From contig NC_080162.1 of assembly GCF_950295315.1 (NCBI RefSeq), forward strand, positions 71,492,697-71,556,696: DNA of 64,000 nt, given 5' to 3'. This DNA comes from Erinaceus europaeus (taxonomy: Eukaryota; Chordata; Mammalia; Eulipotyphla; Erinaceidae). Position numbers and translations under genes: made by a program. The notes beneath the pieces were generated by a model. That model had not been told where the DNA came from, did no database searches, and saw nothing but the letters and a program-made list of their open reading frames with translations. Positions 1 to 11,226 of this stretch are shown here, in pieces. The first letter of the stretch is position 1. The number at the start of each line of letters is the position of its first letter.

Positions 1-77
1 TTGGCCCCCTGGGTCACAGTCACTCTCCGTGGGCAAAGCTGGGGCCTGCAGTGCCAAGTCCTGAGGGAGGCTCTCTG
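1..77 (-). pseudogene. Inverted partial copy of UBOX5 coding exon
   Basis: Bases 1-77 read on the minus strand match 831-907 of the UBOX5 exon with three mismatches by eye (about 96%). The copy stops at 77, where the sequence passes into a minus-strand family C SINE remnant. It may extend left of the window. It is too short to encode anything on its own. Together with the exon it forms an inverted repeat with a spacer of about 750 bases across an intron/exon boundary. An assembly artefact at the window edge cannot be excluded. Confidence 0.75.
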
Positions 78-160
78 TGGTAGGGCTGACCTCATGCCTG
101 AGTCCAGAACTTGATCCACTGCACTGTTCATTGAGTTCCTCAGCTTTGTTCCTAGTATTC
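78..160 (-). mobile_element. SINE C remnant, minus strand
   Basis: Read in reverse, 85-125 resembles the family C head (a cagtggat box followed by ggactcaggcatgaggtc). It lies between the inverted exon fragment and the splice acceptor of the UBOX5 exon. Confidence 0.45.
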
Positions 161-244
161 TCTTGTGGTGCTGGGATGGAATACAGTGCCTCATGAAGTG
201 AAGGTGTGAATTCATACTTCTCTCTTATTTGTCATTGAATCTAG

Positions 245-1445
245 ATTTCAGCCGATGGTTATGAAGTTGAAAATCTCATCTCTGAAGATGTCACAAAGAG
301 AAGTCGTGGTTTTAGAACAGAGTATTTCATCAAGCCTCCAGTGTACGTGACAGTGTCCTTTCCCTTCAGTGTAGAAATCTGCAGGATTAACATAGACTTC
401 ACAGCTGGGGGAATCCAGAATGTCACTGGTGTGGAAATGTATACATCTGCCTCATCCTGCAGAGCATCCTGGAATATCCCTGAGTGCCAGTCCCTGGGCC
501 CTACTGAGCCGAGCATCCCAGACAAAGAAGCATTCACCTTGGTAGGCAAAGTCTTATTGAAAAACCAGAGCCAAGTGGTATTTAGCCACAGAGGCTTTAA
601 GGCCAGGCCACCTTTTGGTCCACTGGAAGCCACGCTCCCCTCTCCTGCTGTTGTGGTCCAGGAGCTCTGGAATAAAGGGCCTCTTTCCCTTAGCCATGTG
701 GCCCATCTCAAGATCTGTATCACCCATGTGACAGGCGGTGCTGTCCCTTGCATCAGGCGTTTGGAAGTGTGGGGTCAGCCTGCCAAAACCTGCTCTCAAG
801 AGGTGATAGACAGCGTCCTGCTGGTTGCCTCAGAGAGCCTCCCTCAGGACTTGGCACTGCAGGCCCCAGCTTTGCCCATGGAGAGTGACTGTGACCCAGG
901 GGCCCAGTCGGACAGTCAGCACTCCCCTTCCAGCCTGCAGGAACTGGCTGAAGTAATCCAGGATGTGCCTGAGGAGTTCCTGGATCCCATCACTCTGGAG
1001 ATCATGCCTTGCCCCATGTTGCTGCCTTCAGGCAAGGTGATTGATCAGAGTACTCTGGAGAAGTGTAACCGCAGTGAAGCCACTTGGGGCCGAGTGCCCA
1101 GTGACCCCTTCACAGGGGTAGCCTTCACTCCACACTCCCAGCCCCTGCCTCACCCATCTCTGAAGGCCCGAATCGACCATTTTCTGCTCCGGCACTCTGT
1201 CCCTGGCTGCCACCTGCTTGGTAGAGCACAGACTGCATTGGCAGTGGCTCCTTCTTCCATTGTTCTGCCCTCTCAGAAAAGGAAGATGGAGCAGACTGAA
1301 CTTGGCCCAGACAGCAGCTTTGACGTAAATGCTTCTTGCTTTTCTACAACAAGCCTTCTGGTCTCACCCACTACCTCAGAGCACACTGCTAAGAAAATGA
1401 AAGCTGCCAGTGAGCTCCATCTGACACACATGGACTGCTCCACAG
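245..1445 (+). CDS. UBOX5: UBOX5 large coding exon (residues 19-419)
   Basis: The acceptor is a pyrimidine-rich tract ending in ctag at 241-244; the donor is gtaacc at 1446. The exon opens with ISADGYEVENLIS and carries the N-terminal domain and the whole U-box (about 962-1186), with DVPEEFLDPITLEIMPCPML near its start. The exon ends in phase 1, with a glycine codon split over the intron. Part of it (831-907) is duplicated in inverted form at 1-77. Confidence 0.95.
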
Positions 1446-3182
1446 GTAACCACCACTGCTCAGCCCTGGTATAAGTAAGGCGGTATCGGGGATTGGACCT
1501 GTGGCCTCTGGGCTGTACACACGCAAATTGGTGCTCTAATAGGCTGAACTAGCGCCCTGGCCTGGGACCCTTTCCCCCCACCCCCATTATTTTTATTTAG
1601 AGGGAGAGACAGACACTCCACCATCCTCGGTGTTTGTTTCCATGTGGTGCCAGGGTTTGAACCTAGGGTCTCATGCATAATAAGCCCCACACTACCAGGT
1701 GAGCTATTTCTTGGTTTGGGGTGTTTGTCTTTTTATTTATCACTCCAGGTTGACTTTTCAGAAAGAGAGTAAAGACGGTATGTTACCAAAGCTTCCCCCA
1801 TGCTGTGGGAATGATGCTCATTCAAAGCAGGTGCACTGTCCAAGTGAGTTATTTTGTAGGCCCAGATTTTTTAATATAATGACATGCACATGTCTCCACA
1901 CAAACTTGGCTTTGGTATATGTGGTGCTGGGACTCAGACTCAGGACCATACATATGCTCAACCTGCTGGCTTGCCTTCCAACTTCAGTCTGCCCATCTTT
2001 GTTCAGGTTTTGGTTCCAATGACTTATTTGCTCCATAAGAAGAGTTATTAGAAAATGTTCCATTTATAAATCCTGAAACAATCGTATTAGAATCATCTGT
2101 TCTAGACCTGTCTGGTAAATTGCACAGAAATTACTGGCGTATGATGCTTTTGGAGCGAGCTCTTTGACAACTGTTTCCTTATGAACGTTAGTCTCTTTAG
2201 ATTTGTACCATTCTTTTAATTACTCTCTTACTCTAAGATGCTCTGTGTAATCAGTGGACTTAAGGGTTTCATCTGCGAATTCTCTGGTTTTGAGCATAAA
2301 TTTTAGCTACTATGATCCCCAGAGAGCCCTAGAAGCAGTGAGCTCTGAGTTGCAGTGAGTGACAAGGAGAAAGACCCTGGGAACCCAGTGTCTGTAGAGG
2401 TCACAAGTGGTGTGGGTCTTTTAAAACAAAAAGTGGGGCCAGGTGGTGGTGGTGCACCTGGTTGAGTGCACATGTTACAATGCACAAGGACCTGGGTTTG
2501 CATCCCCGGCCCCCACCTGCAGGGGGAAAGCTTTGCCAGTGGTAAAGCAGGGCTGCAGGTGTCTCTCTGTCTCTCTCCCTCTCTATCTCTCCCTTTCCTC
2601 TCAATTTCTCACTGTCTAATAAATAAAGATAATAAAAAAAGAATTAAAACAGGTATATATATTAGAAATAGAAGGGAGAAATAGAGAGACATCTGCAGCT
2701 CTGCTTCACCACATGTGAAGCTTCCCCCCTGTAAGTGGGGACAAAGGGCTTGAATCCAGGTCCTTATGCATAGTAACAACCAGCTGTGCTGTTGCCCAGC
2801 CCCAGTATGTTTTTTTTTCTTTTTTAAAGAATTTATTTATTTATTCATGAGAAAGAAAGGAGGAGAGAAAGAACCAGCCATCACTCTGGTACATGTGCTG
2901 CTGGGATTGAACTTAGGAGATTCTTGGGATTGCTTGAGAGTTTAGTGCCTTAGCCACTGCACCACCTCTCGGACCACAGTATGGGTCTTGACATTTATTA
3001 ATGACACTATTCCTTAAGACCCCAAGTTTATGGCCTAGTCCTATAAACTGTAGACTCGACTCTACTCCCCACTTTGAAAGTCTTGCAGACTTGCTACTAG
3101 GCAAGTCTCTGAGCCTTGTCTTGGGCAGCCCCCACTCCTGTTGCCTTCACCCTCTGCCCATAGTTCATCATCCTGTAACATA

Positions 3183-3241
<59 letters not shown>

Positions 3242-6200
3242 TCCTCCAGGTGGAGGAGTGGCAGAGTGAGGGCTTCACTGTTTAATTTTAATGTCAGAAA
3301 AAAAACAAACATGAGAGTCAAGGTAAGCAGTGCTTAGAGAAAGGGAGAGCACAGACTAAGGTAGCTGCGGAGGGGATGGGGCAGGAAGCAAGGTTGCAAG
3401 AATGGGCATTTGCTTGCCCCAGTCATTTATTTAGATCACAGGAAAAGTAGGGTGCAGTTTTGCAGCTAAGCCACAAGGTGGCCTGTGCCCGCCCAGCAGT
3501 TTGACAGCAGAAGTACTGAAGAGCCCAGGAAACCCTGAAAGCCTGTAGAATGGATAGAAACTGCAGGACTTTCAACTCCCCATATTCTGTTACCCTCTAG
3601 AGGATGTTAGGGGAGAGTTGCTTTACATGTGTGTCTATTTGAAGCTAAAAGTTCCATTTCCTGTGGTCCTCACAGGATTTGTAACTTGGACTTCTCTTTT
3701 GCCAAACTTCTCTACGTAGTGTGGTCTGTGCATCTCTTAACAGGTCCAGTGTCCCATGAGCAAAAGCTGTCACAAAGCTTGGAAATTGCCTTGACATCAA
3801 CCCTTGGCACCTTGCCCTCCTTCACGGCTCGACTGACCAGGGGACAGCTCCAACATCTTGGCACAAGAGGGAGCAGCACTTCCTGGAGGCCAGGCACAGG
3901 TGCAGGTAACACGGACCCTGCCATCTCCTTAGAGCCTCAATCAGGATGCTGGGTCATCTGTCTGGGCTCTATGGCCCTCTATGCTTCGCCTCCTTAGCTC
4001 CAAAACATAACATATAAACATAAACTCTTCATAAGACTTTCTTGACCCTGGGGGTAGTGCAGTAGATAAAGTGTCGGACTCTCAAGGATAAGGTTCAGTG
4101 CCTGGCATCACATGTGCCAGAGGGATGTTCCAGTTCGCTCTTTCATAAATAAATACATCTTTGAAAAAAGAGAAGAGTATGTGTTATACAGCCTGGGAGG
4201 TAGATAAAGTATTGGAGCCTGGGGGCTGGGCAGTAGCACACTGAGTTAAGCACACATAGTGCAAAGCACAAAGACCAGCACAAGGATCCTGGTTTGAGCC
4301 CCCAGATCCCCACCTGTGGGGGGGGGGCGTCAGTTTGCAGGCTGTGAAGCAGGTCTGCAGGTGTCTATCTTTCTCCCTCTCTGTCTTCCCCTCCTCTCTT
4401 GATTTCTCTCTGTCCTATCCAACAACAACAACAGCAATAATGGCAACAACAAGAACAACAAAATAGAAGAAAAAAAAATGGCCTCCAGGAGCAGTGGATT
4501 TATAGTGCAGGTACCGAGCCACAGTGATAACCCTGGAGGAAAAAATATATATTGGACCCTGAAGCAAGAGGTCCTGAGTTTGATCCCCAGCAATGCATAT
4601 ATGCCAGCATGATGCTCTGTGTCTCTCACACTTTCTCTCATGAATAAGTCAATCATTTTTTCTTTCTTTCTTTTTTTTATTATGCTTATTTACTTGATAC
4701 AGCAAGAAATCAAGAGGAAGGGGGAGATAAAGAGGGAGAGAGACAGAGAGATACCTGCAGCATTGCTTCACTTGTGAAGCTTTCCCCCTGAAGTTGGGAA
4801 CCAGGGGCTTGAACCTGGGTCCTTGCACATTGTAACGTTCTCAACCAGGTGCACTACCACCTACCCCACCACTCTCTTTATTTTTTAATTTTTTAATTTT
4901 CCCTTTTGTTGTCCTTGTTTTTTATTGTTGTTGTTATTGATGTCATCGTTGTTGGATAGGACAGAGAGAAATGGAGAGGGGAGAGAAAGATAGACACCTG
5001 CAGACAGACCTGCTTCACTGCCTGTGAAGCGACTCCCCTGCAGGTAGGGAGCCAGGGCTTGAACTGGGATCCTTCTGCTGGTCCTTGAATTTTGTGCCAC
5101 ATGTGCTTAACCCACTGCGCTACCACCCGACTCCCCACCACCCTCTTTTTTTTCTTTCTCTCTTGAAAACACTTTCTTTAGTTAGCTGTTAATCTGTAGA
5201 CTATGGGTTGGCTAGTGTGTGTGTGTGTTGTGTGTATAATATAATGTTTTGTTTTTATTTTAATTTTTATTTATTTATTCCCCTTTGTTGCCCTTGTTTT
5301 ATTGTTGGAGTTATTGATGTTGTCGTTGTTGGATAAGACAGAGAGAAATGGATACAGGAGGATTAGACAGGTGGAGAGAAAGATAGATACCTGCAGACCT
5401 GCTTCACTGCCTGTGCCTATGAAGCGACTCCCCTGCAGATGGGGAGCTGGGGGCTTGAACTGGCATCCTTATGCCAGTCCTTGAGCTTTGCACCACTTGT
5501 GCTAAATCCGCTGCACTACTGCCCGACTCCCGATATAATGTTGTTTACTGTGTCCTGAAGACTTTTGTTCCTACTTATTTTTCTTAAAAAAAAAAAAAAA
5601 AGATTTATGTTCATGTGAAAGAGAAGCTGAGAAAGACACCAGAATGCTGCTCCGTTCTGGTATATGTGGGTGCCAGGGATTGAATCTGGGGTCTCAGCCA
5701 TCAAAGTCTGGTGCATAACCTCCAAGGTATCTTCCCTGTCCTGTTTATTTTTCTCATTTAGTCTGTTTTCTGTCTGTACCTGGGTTACTTATATGTAAGT
5801 GTAGTGTAAAGGGAGGTTTGGAGTTGGGTGTGTCAATTTCATCTCTTCCTATTAACATTATCATTCTTTTACAAAAGAGCAGTGTGGTGGGGGGAGCGCT
5901 GTGTAGTGGTTCCCTAGTTGATCACACATGCACAAGGGCCTGGGTTCAAGCACCCAGTCCCCACGGGACTGCAGGAGAAGCCTTTAAGAGCAAGTGTCTC
6001 TTTCTCTTTTTGTCTCCCCCTTCCTTCTTAATTCCTCCCTGCTTCTATGCAGTAAATAATATATATATACATATTTTTGAAAAAAAATTTAAATCTTTAT
6101 TTACTGGATAGAGACATCCAGAAATCAAGAGGGAAGGAGGAGATAGGGAGAGAGAGACACCTGCAGCCCTGCTTCACCACTAGCAAAACTTTCCCCCTGC

Positions 6201-9200
6201 AGGTGGGGGCCGGGGGCTGGAACTCAGGTCCTCGTGAATTGTAACATGTGCACTCAACCGGGTGCACCAAAACCTAGCCCCAATTTTTTTTCTTTCCTCC
6301 AGGGTTATCACTGGGGCTCGGTGCTTGCTCTACAAATCCACTGCCCCCAGAGACCATTTTTTCAATTTTGTTGCCCTTTTTATTGCTATTGTTGTTGTTT
6401 GATAGGACAGAGAGAGATCAAGAGAAAAAGGGGAGAGAAAGATAGACACCTGCAGACCTGCTTCACCGCTTATGAAGCGACCCCCTGCAGGTGAGGAGCC
6501 AGGTACTCGAATCAGGATCCTTTTGTCGGTCTTTGCACTTTGTGCCATGTGTGCTTAACCTGCTGTGCTACTTCCCACCCACCCCCTTTTTTTAAAGAAA
6601 GAAAAGAAGAGTGCTAATTTACTGAGACAGGTTTTGTCTAGAATGAACCAGGAATGTCAAATCTGTTCGGATTCAAAATGAGAGGACCTCACTGGAATGC
6701 CTAAGCATATATATTTTTTAACAAGCAGAAGTCTGAAAGGGTAGCCCAGGAAGTGACAGAGCATTGGAGTGAGTGCAGAATTTGCCAGCATGAGGTCCTG
6801 TATTCAAGCCCCAGCACCCCATATGCCAAAGTGATGATCTGGTTCTATTTTTTTTTTAATTGTTGCTGCAGTTATTGATGTTGTCGTTGTTAGATAGGAC
6901 AGAGAGAAATGGAGATAGGAGGGGAAGACAGAGAGAGAGATAAAGACAGACACCTGCAGACTTGCTTCACCGCCTGTGAAGTGACTCCCCTGCAGGTGGG
7001 GAGCTGGGTGCTTGAACTGGGATCCTCACTCTGGTCCTTGCGCTTTGCGCCACGTGCGCTTAACCTGCTGTGCTACCGCCCAACTCCCAGTTCTGTTTTT
7101 TTAATGAATAAATAAATCCTTTTCTTAAAAAAAACCAATATTTATTTATTCCCTTTTGTTGCCCTTGTTTTATTGTTGTAATTATTGTTGTTATTGATGT
7201 CGTCATTGTTGGATAGGACAGAGAGAAGTGGAGAGAGGAAGGGAAGACAGAGGGGGGAGAGAAAGACACCTGCAGACCTGCTTCACCGCTTGTGAAGCGA
7301 CTCCTCTGCAAGTGGAGAGCCAGGGACTCAAACTGGGATCCTTACGCTGGTCGTTGCACTTTGCGCCATGTGCACTTACCCATTGTGCTACCGCCAGACT
7401 CCCATAAATCCTTTAAATGAATCATCTGGTAAGGCCAAATATAAGACCTGCACTCTTCATCTATGTAGCAATCTATCTGATATCTTTTCTTTTTCTTCTC
7501 CATCTCTCTCTGATTATGTTTCTTTTTTGTTGTTGTTAATCTTTTTTAAATTATTTTTTAAAAATATTTAATTTATTTATTCATTCCCTTTTGTTGCCCT
7601 TGTTTTATTGTTGTAGTTATTATTGTTGTTGTCGTCATTGTTGGATAGGACAGAGAGAAATGGAGAGAGGAGGGGAAGACAGAGAGGAGGAGAGAAAGAT
7701 AGACACCTGCAGACCTGCTTCACCGCCTGTGAAGCGACTCCCCTGCAGGTGGGGAGCCGGGGTTCGAACCCGGATCCTTATGCCGGTCCTTGTGCTTTGC
7801 GCCACCTGCGCTTAACCCACTGCGCTACAGCCCGACTCCCTGTTGTTGTTAATTTTTTAAATATTTATTTATTCATTCCCTTTTGTTGCCCTTGTTTTTT
7901 TTTTAATTGTTGTTATTGATGTTGTTATTGGCTAGGACAGAGAGAAATGGGGAGAGGAGGGAAAGACAGACACCTGCAGACCTGCTTCACCACCTGTGAA
8001 GTGACTCCCCTGCAGGTGGGGAGCTGGAGGCTTGAACTGGGATCCTTCCACCGGTCCTTGCGCTTTACGCCATGTGCGTTTAACCCGCTGCGGTACTGCC
8101 CGACTCCCGTTGTTATTGTTAATTTTATTTATTTATTTATTTGTTTGTTTGTTTATTGGGTAGAGACCATCAGAAATTGAGAGGGAAGGGGAAGATAGAG
8201 AGGGAGAGAGACGGGCTGGGTGTTAGCGTACTGGGTTAGCACATATAATACAAAGCGAAAAGATCCTCACAAGGATCCTGGTTTGAGCCCCTGGTTCCCC
8301 ACCTGCAGGGGGGCCAGCTCACAAGCGGTGAAGCAGGTCTACAGGTGTCTTTCTGTCTCCCTCTCCTCATATCCAAAAAATGGCCAAAGAGCAGTAGATT
8401 CATAGTGCCAGCACTGAGTCCCAGCAATATCCCTGGAGGCAAAAGAGAGAGAGACAGACACACACCTGTAGCATTGCTTCACCACTCACAGAGCTTTCTG
8501 GGGACCAGGGGCTTGAACCTGGGTCCTTACATACTGTAACATGTGTGCTCAACCAGGTGCACTACCACCTGGCCCCTTCTCTGATTTTGTTTCCATCCAG
8601 ACTCTCCCTAAGGACATGTCTAAGTGACCAGTAATTTCCATGACCTAAAACACAAAGGTCAGTTAGTTTCTCAGCACTGCCTGGCATGGCTATTGGGTGC
8701 CCCCACTTCCCAATCCTGAAATACCTTTTCTCTTGATCTTCCAGACATTATGCTCCCATTCCCCTGTTTTCAACCATCTCTTTACAGATTTCTTCTCTTC
8801 CAAACTCTGCTCCTGGAGACCCTTTTATTCTCTGTACTCTCTGTCACCAAATGAAAGCCTACTTATCTCTGACAGCTGCTTCACATCTCTACATGTGAGG
8901 GGCCAGACGGTGGCGCATCTGGTTAAGCACACATATCACATCTCCATGTGCAAAACTCTTGGACTGATATGCTGAGTGGATTCCTGATGTCTTCTCTCTA
9001 AATGTCCCCCCACCTCCCAGGTAGCCCCATCAAAAGCAGAGACGAGCCACTTCTACTCTTTGGTCAGGCCTATGACATGAAGTCATCTTTGTTTCAGCAT
9101 CTTCCCCCTGACACTACTCATTGGCCTCTAAAGCACGTCTCAGAGTTTCCTCCCTGCTCCAGTGTTCCTGCTGCCAGCCTGGGCCCTATCCTCCTGCTGC

Positions 9201-10713
9201 TCCCTCAGCCTCCCACACTGCCCTGCCACTTAACACAGCCCGTCATCCTCACGGGAGCCAGAGGTGGAACTCCACTTCATAGAATCCTTCCAGGGCACCT
9301 GTTGAGTCTAGAATAAAGTAGAGTCAATCCTGCTTCCCACAAAATCCTGTGTGTTCTAGCCTCAGTCCACCCTCCTCTGCAGGCTCATCAGAAGCCATAC
9401 TTTGACATATCATGTGCCTGTTCTTTTCCTTTTCTTAATGGACCAGCAATTCTTTGTGCTTGCTGACCCTTTCGCTCTTTGCATGGCCTTTTTCATTTAT
9501 GTGGCTCTTCCCCTGGGAGTGTGGATTGGGAGAGAAAGAGGAGCCTCCTTAGACAGGGAGCAGAAGAGAAGGAAAACAGTGGTTGCAGCTTCAGCAGGGA
9601 GGATGGAAAGGCTGTAGCCCTCACTCTGAGATCCCCTGTTGGTGCAGGGAAGGAGAGCATGGCTGCCTCCCCGCCCCCCGGGGTCAGGGAGGGGCGTGGT
9701 GGGCCAGGTTGGGAGGGGAAGTTGTAGGCTGGGGGACTGGAGAGAAGCTGGCAGGTCAGCAGGCAGCCCCAGCTCTGCCTCTCCGGTGATTTCCTCTCTA
9801 CCCCACTTTCACTCTTTGCATGACTGGTCCCAACCATGGGGCCCTGGAGCATTTTCTCCTTTTTTATTTTGCTGTATCTCACTTTTCTGACCATTTATTA
9901 AAGTTGTCAGGGTGAATTCCTGCCTTGCTTTGGCCTCAATAGCTTGTCTAGAGTAAAGTGCATTTTGTTGGGATCCTTAGAGGAAGAGCTTGGTGCTGCT
10001 CAGTTGCTCTTAGAAGCCACTCATGGGGGAGTCGGGCGGTAGCTCAGCAGGTTAAGCACATGTGGCGCAAAGCGCAAGGACCTGTGTAAGGATCCCGGTT
10101 TGAGGCCCCGGCTCCCCACCTGCAGGGGAGTCGCTTCACAGGTGGTGAAGCAGGTCTGCAGGTGTCTATCTTGCTTTCCCCATCTCTGTCTTCCTTCTCT
10201 CTCTATTTCTCTCTGTCCTATCCAACAATGACGACATCAATAACAATAACAATTTTTTAAAAAGCCACTCATGGGGGCACCGGGATTTGGTCAGTGATGG
10301 TGAGAAGCCTCCCAGGCTCCCTGACACCCTTTTCTTCCAGATCAGGAAGAGGCCATCTAGGGAGGAATGAAGCTAGACTGCTTTAGGGGAGAAAGGTGGG
10401 GAAGCTTTTCGTCCACTTGAGGTATATGTCCTGTCTCCAGGAGGGAGCCTGAATCGACGGCAGCATTCTCTGACTTTGGTCTGTTTTTTTCCCTGACTCA
10501 CCAGAGCAGCCTGGGAGCAGCCATGGCCCCGAGTGCACGTCCTGCAAAAGAATATTTTCTTCCTACTTCAAAAAGGAGCCTGTGTACCAGCTTCCCTGTG
10601 GCCACCTTCTGTGCCGACCCTGCCTGGGCGAGAAGCAGCGCTCCCTGCCCATGACATGCCCAGCCTGTCAGCAGCCGGTTGCCAGTCAGGATGTGCTGCG
10701 GGTCCACTTCTGA
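245..10713 (+). CDS. UBOX5: UBOX5 (RNF37), U-box/RING E3 ubiquitin ligase, 3' three coding exons
   Basis: join(245..1445, 3744..3905, 10505..10713), 523 codons plus stop. UBOX5 is a ubiquitin-protein ligase of the U-box family that works with E2 enzymes and is reported mainly in the nucleus. The reading frame follows the human protein closely throughout. Human UBOX5 has 541 residues, and the 18 missing N-terminal residues belong to an upstream exon outside the window, so the count fits exactly. All three junctions are GT-AG with matching phases. The U-box runs from about residue 258 to 332; a C-terminal RING-like finger occupies about 483-527. No frameshift or premature stop is seen, so the gene looks intact. 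It lies upstream of AVP in the same direction, as in other mammals. Confidence 0.96.
1575..1715 (-). mobile_element. SINE remnant, minus strand
   Basis: Contains the reversed tRNA-like box B region (gccagggtttgaacctaggg) followed by a typical 'ctaccaggtgagctat' head. Diverged; family uncertain (D or C). Confidence 0.5.
1730..1855 (-). mobile_element. SINE E remnant, minus strand
   Basis: Similar in layout to the minus-strand E copies at 44.7 and 46.5 kb, ending in 'ccaagtgagttattt'. Strongly diverged. Confidence 0.4.
2434..2642 (+). mobile_element. SINE B
   Basis: Full head from ggccaggtggtggtggtg through box B (tgggtttgcatcccc), C/T-rich body and an aataaataaagataataaa tail. Confidence 0.85.
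2655..2804 (-). mobile_element. SINE B, minus strand
   Basis: Reversed body (agagagacatctgcagc) and box B (gggcttgaatccagg), ending in a reversed head at ttgcccagcccc. Confidence 0.8.
2823..2979 (-). mobile_element. SINE C, minus strand
   Basis: Starts with a reversed tail (atttatttatttattcatga), then 'gaaccagccatcactctggt' and a reversed head ending in cacctctcggacca. Confidence 0.8.
3183..3239. repeat. (CA)n microsatellite
   Basis: About 28 CA units, nearly pure, in the UBOX5 intron. Confidence 0.97.
3744..3905 (+). CDS. UBOX5: UBOX5 internal coding exon (residues 419-472)
   Basis: 162-base exon between cag at 3741-3743 and gtaac at 3906. It encodes SHEQKLSQSLEIAL and then the FTARLTRGQLQHLGTRG stretch found in human UBOX5. 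Phase 1 at both ends. Confidence 0.94.
4046..4172 (+). mobile_element. SINE C
   Basis: Head ggggtagtgcagtagataaa, core ggactctcaagg, tail ataaataaatacatctttg. Confidence 0.8.
4188..4650 (+). mobile_element. SINE C split by a nested SINE A
   Basis: The C head (ctgggaggtagataaagtattgga) is at 4188-4206 and the rest (ttggaccctgaagcaagagg to ctcatgaataagtc) at 4551-4650. A plus-strand family A copy with its 'cctccaggagcagtgg' module fills 4207-4546. Confidence 0.8.
4207..4546 (+). mobile_element. SINE A nested in SINE C
   Basis: Box A-like ggcagtagcacactgagtta, box B ggtttgagcccc, C/T body, CAACAA tail and the terminal gccacagtgataaccctgga module. Confidence 0.85.
4675..4869 (-). mobile_element. 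SINE B, minus strand
   Basis: Reversed body and box B (gggcttgaacctgggtcc), ending in 'accaggtgcactaccaccta'. Confidence 0.85.
4893..5141 (-). mobile_element. SINE A, minus strand
   Basis: Reversed tail (cccttttgttgtccttgttt), reversed body and box B, ending in ctaccacccgactccc. Confidence 0.9.
5262..5531 (-). mobile_element. SINE A, minus strand
   Basis: From atttatttattcccctttg to ctactgcccgactccc; a short duplicated bit (tgcctgtgcctatgaagc) lies in the middle. Confidence 0.88.
5585..5741 (-). mobile_element. SINE C, minus strand
   Basis: Reversed A-rich tail, then agaaagacaccagaatgctg, box B reversed (gggattgaatctgggg). Confidence 0.65.
5884..6065 (+). mobile_element. SINE B
   Basis: Degenerate head, box B (gggttcaagcaccc) and a C/T-rich body ending in agtaaataat. 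Confidence 0.7.
6079..6281 (-). mobile_element. SINE B, minus strand
   Basis: tctttatttactggatagag start, cacctgcagccctgcttcac body, head end at accaaaacctagcccca. Confidence 0.85.
6283..6586 (-). mobile_element. SINE A, minus strand, with end module
   Basis: Starts with the reversed end module (cctccagggttatcactggg) and runs to the reversed head near 6580. Confidence 0.85.
6735..7125 (+). mobile_element. SINE C split by a minus-strand SINE A
   Basis: The C element (gcatgaggtcctgtattcaa, then tgatgatctggttct) is at 6735-6847 and its tail (aatgaataaataaatcc) at 7088-7125. A reversed family A copy fills 6855-7087. Confidence 0.75.
7133..7403 (-). mobile_element. SINE A, minus strand
   Basis: Tail cccttttgttgcccttgttt at the left; ends at ctaccgccagactccc. 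Confidence 0.9.
7549..7840 (-). mobile_element. SINE A, minus strand
   Basis: Well preserved; box B reversed as ggggttcgaacccgg. Confidence 0.9.
7853..8108 (-). mobile_element. SINE A, minus strand
   Basis: Third reversed A copy in a row. The flanking 'tgttgttgttaattttt' is repeated around 7520, 7842 and 8108, so the copies went into one target region. Confidence 0.88.
8124..8575 (-). mobile_element. SINE B (minus) split by a plus-strand SINE A
   Basis: The reversed B tail and body are at 8124-8212, the rest at 8441-8575 (ending ctaccacctggcccc). A plus-strand A copy fills 8213-8440, flanked by gagagagac-type direct repeats. Confidence 0.8.
8576..10013. other. Mostly unique intron DNA
   Basis: No coding evidence seen. 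A truncated plus-strand SINE B head sits at about 8899-8963 (ggggccagacggtggcgcat). Open frames here are short and start without family resemblance. Confidence 0.6.
10027..10263 (+). mobile_element. SINE A with a 15-bp target-site duplication
   Basis: Flanked by agccactcatggggg at 10014-10028 and 10263-10277, so insertion is by L1-type target-primed reverse transcription. Confidence 0.92.
10505..10713 (+). CDS. UBOX5: UBOX5 last coding exon with RING-like finger (residues 473-541)
   Basis: Acceptor accag at 10500-10504; stop TGA at 10711-10713. The cysteine/histidine pattern C483-x2-C486, C504-G-H506-x2-C509-x2-C512 and C524-x2-C527 is complete, followed by a C-terminus ending RVHF as in human. 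Confidence 0.95.
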
Positions 10714-11220
10714 GTGACTGCCCCAACCCCAGAAAACCCATCACTGGAGGCTGAGGGAGAGTTTGGGTGGACGTCACCACCCCCCTGAGGTCTAGCCAGT
10801 TCCCAGGCACAGAAGCGCCTGGCGAGGGTCTCTGCGCTGCCTCCTTTTCCCCAGGGAGCTTTCCTTTTCTCTCCTACCACACTGTAGCACACAGGCCTAG
10901 GTAGGGGCCGGGGAGGGGGAGACACTCCTGCTAAAGTGGCAGCAGGATAACAAAGCCATAGCTTGGGTTGGGAGGGATAGGGGAGATGTTCCTGCCACAC
11001 CCTTGCCACACTCCAGGGCTTGCTAGAGGCAGCCCACCCACCTTGGGCAGATACACCCCTGCTGAGGCCCCCGCTAGTTGTCTGTGCACTCACCCCCATA
11101 CTGCAGGGTGGATGTGAGTGGAGCACACTGGACTGTGGTCTGGACTCCCAGAGTGGGTCATAGCAGGGGTCTGTGGGGCGATGGCTCAGCCTCACAGGAG
11201 GGCAGGCCACTCCGAGCCTT
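10714..11220 (+). other. UBOX5: UBOX5 3'UTR
   Basis: GC-rich unique sequence between the stop codon and the first poly(A) signal. The 3' end is inferred from the signal, not from transcript data. Confidence 0.7.
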
Positions 11221-11226
11221 AATAAA
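11221..11226 (+). terminator. UBOX5: Poly(A) signal AATAAA, probable UBOX5 3' end
   Basis: First canonical hexamer after the UBOX5 stop, about 510 bases downstream. Confidence 0.65.

Larger units (their letters stand above)
1446..3743 (+). other. UBOX5: UBOX5 intron with SINE remnants and a CA repeat
   Basis: GT-AG intron of 2298 bases. It contains several SINE fragments and a CA microsatellite, each listed separately. The stretches 1990-2433 and 3240-3743 show no repeat or coding signal I recognise. Confidence 0.85.
3906..10504 (+). other. UBOX5: Last UBOX5 intron, SINE-rich
   Basis: 6.6-kb GT-AG intron. Its first 4.6 kb is almost solid SINE insertions on both strands; 8576-10013 is mostly unique. 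Confidence 0.85.

Noticed and set aside
4400..4470. CRISPR-like or tandem array from CAACAA-rich stretches
   Set aside because: This is the normal SINE A tail; there are no regular spacers, and the genome is mammalian.
3906..10504. Many 60-110 codon open frames in SINEs (such as those encoding RTERNGERRGRQ or DRHLQTCFTACEATPLQVG)
   Set aside because: The same peptides recur in dozens of places because they are translations of the SINE body, not proteins.
10505..10713. Separate RING-finger gene at 10.5 kb
   Set aside because: Splice phase and sequence match the last exon of UBOX5, giving exactly 541 residues in total.
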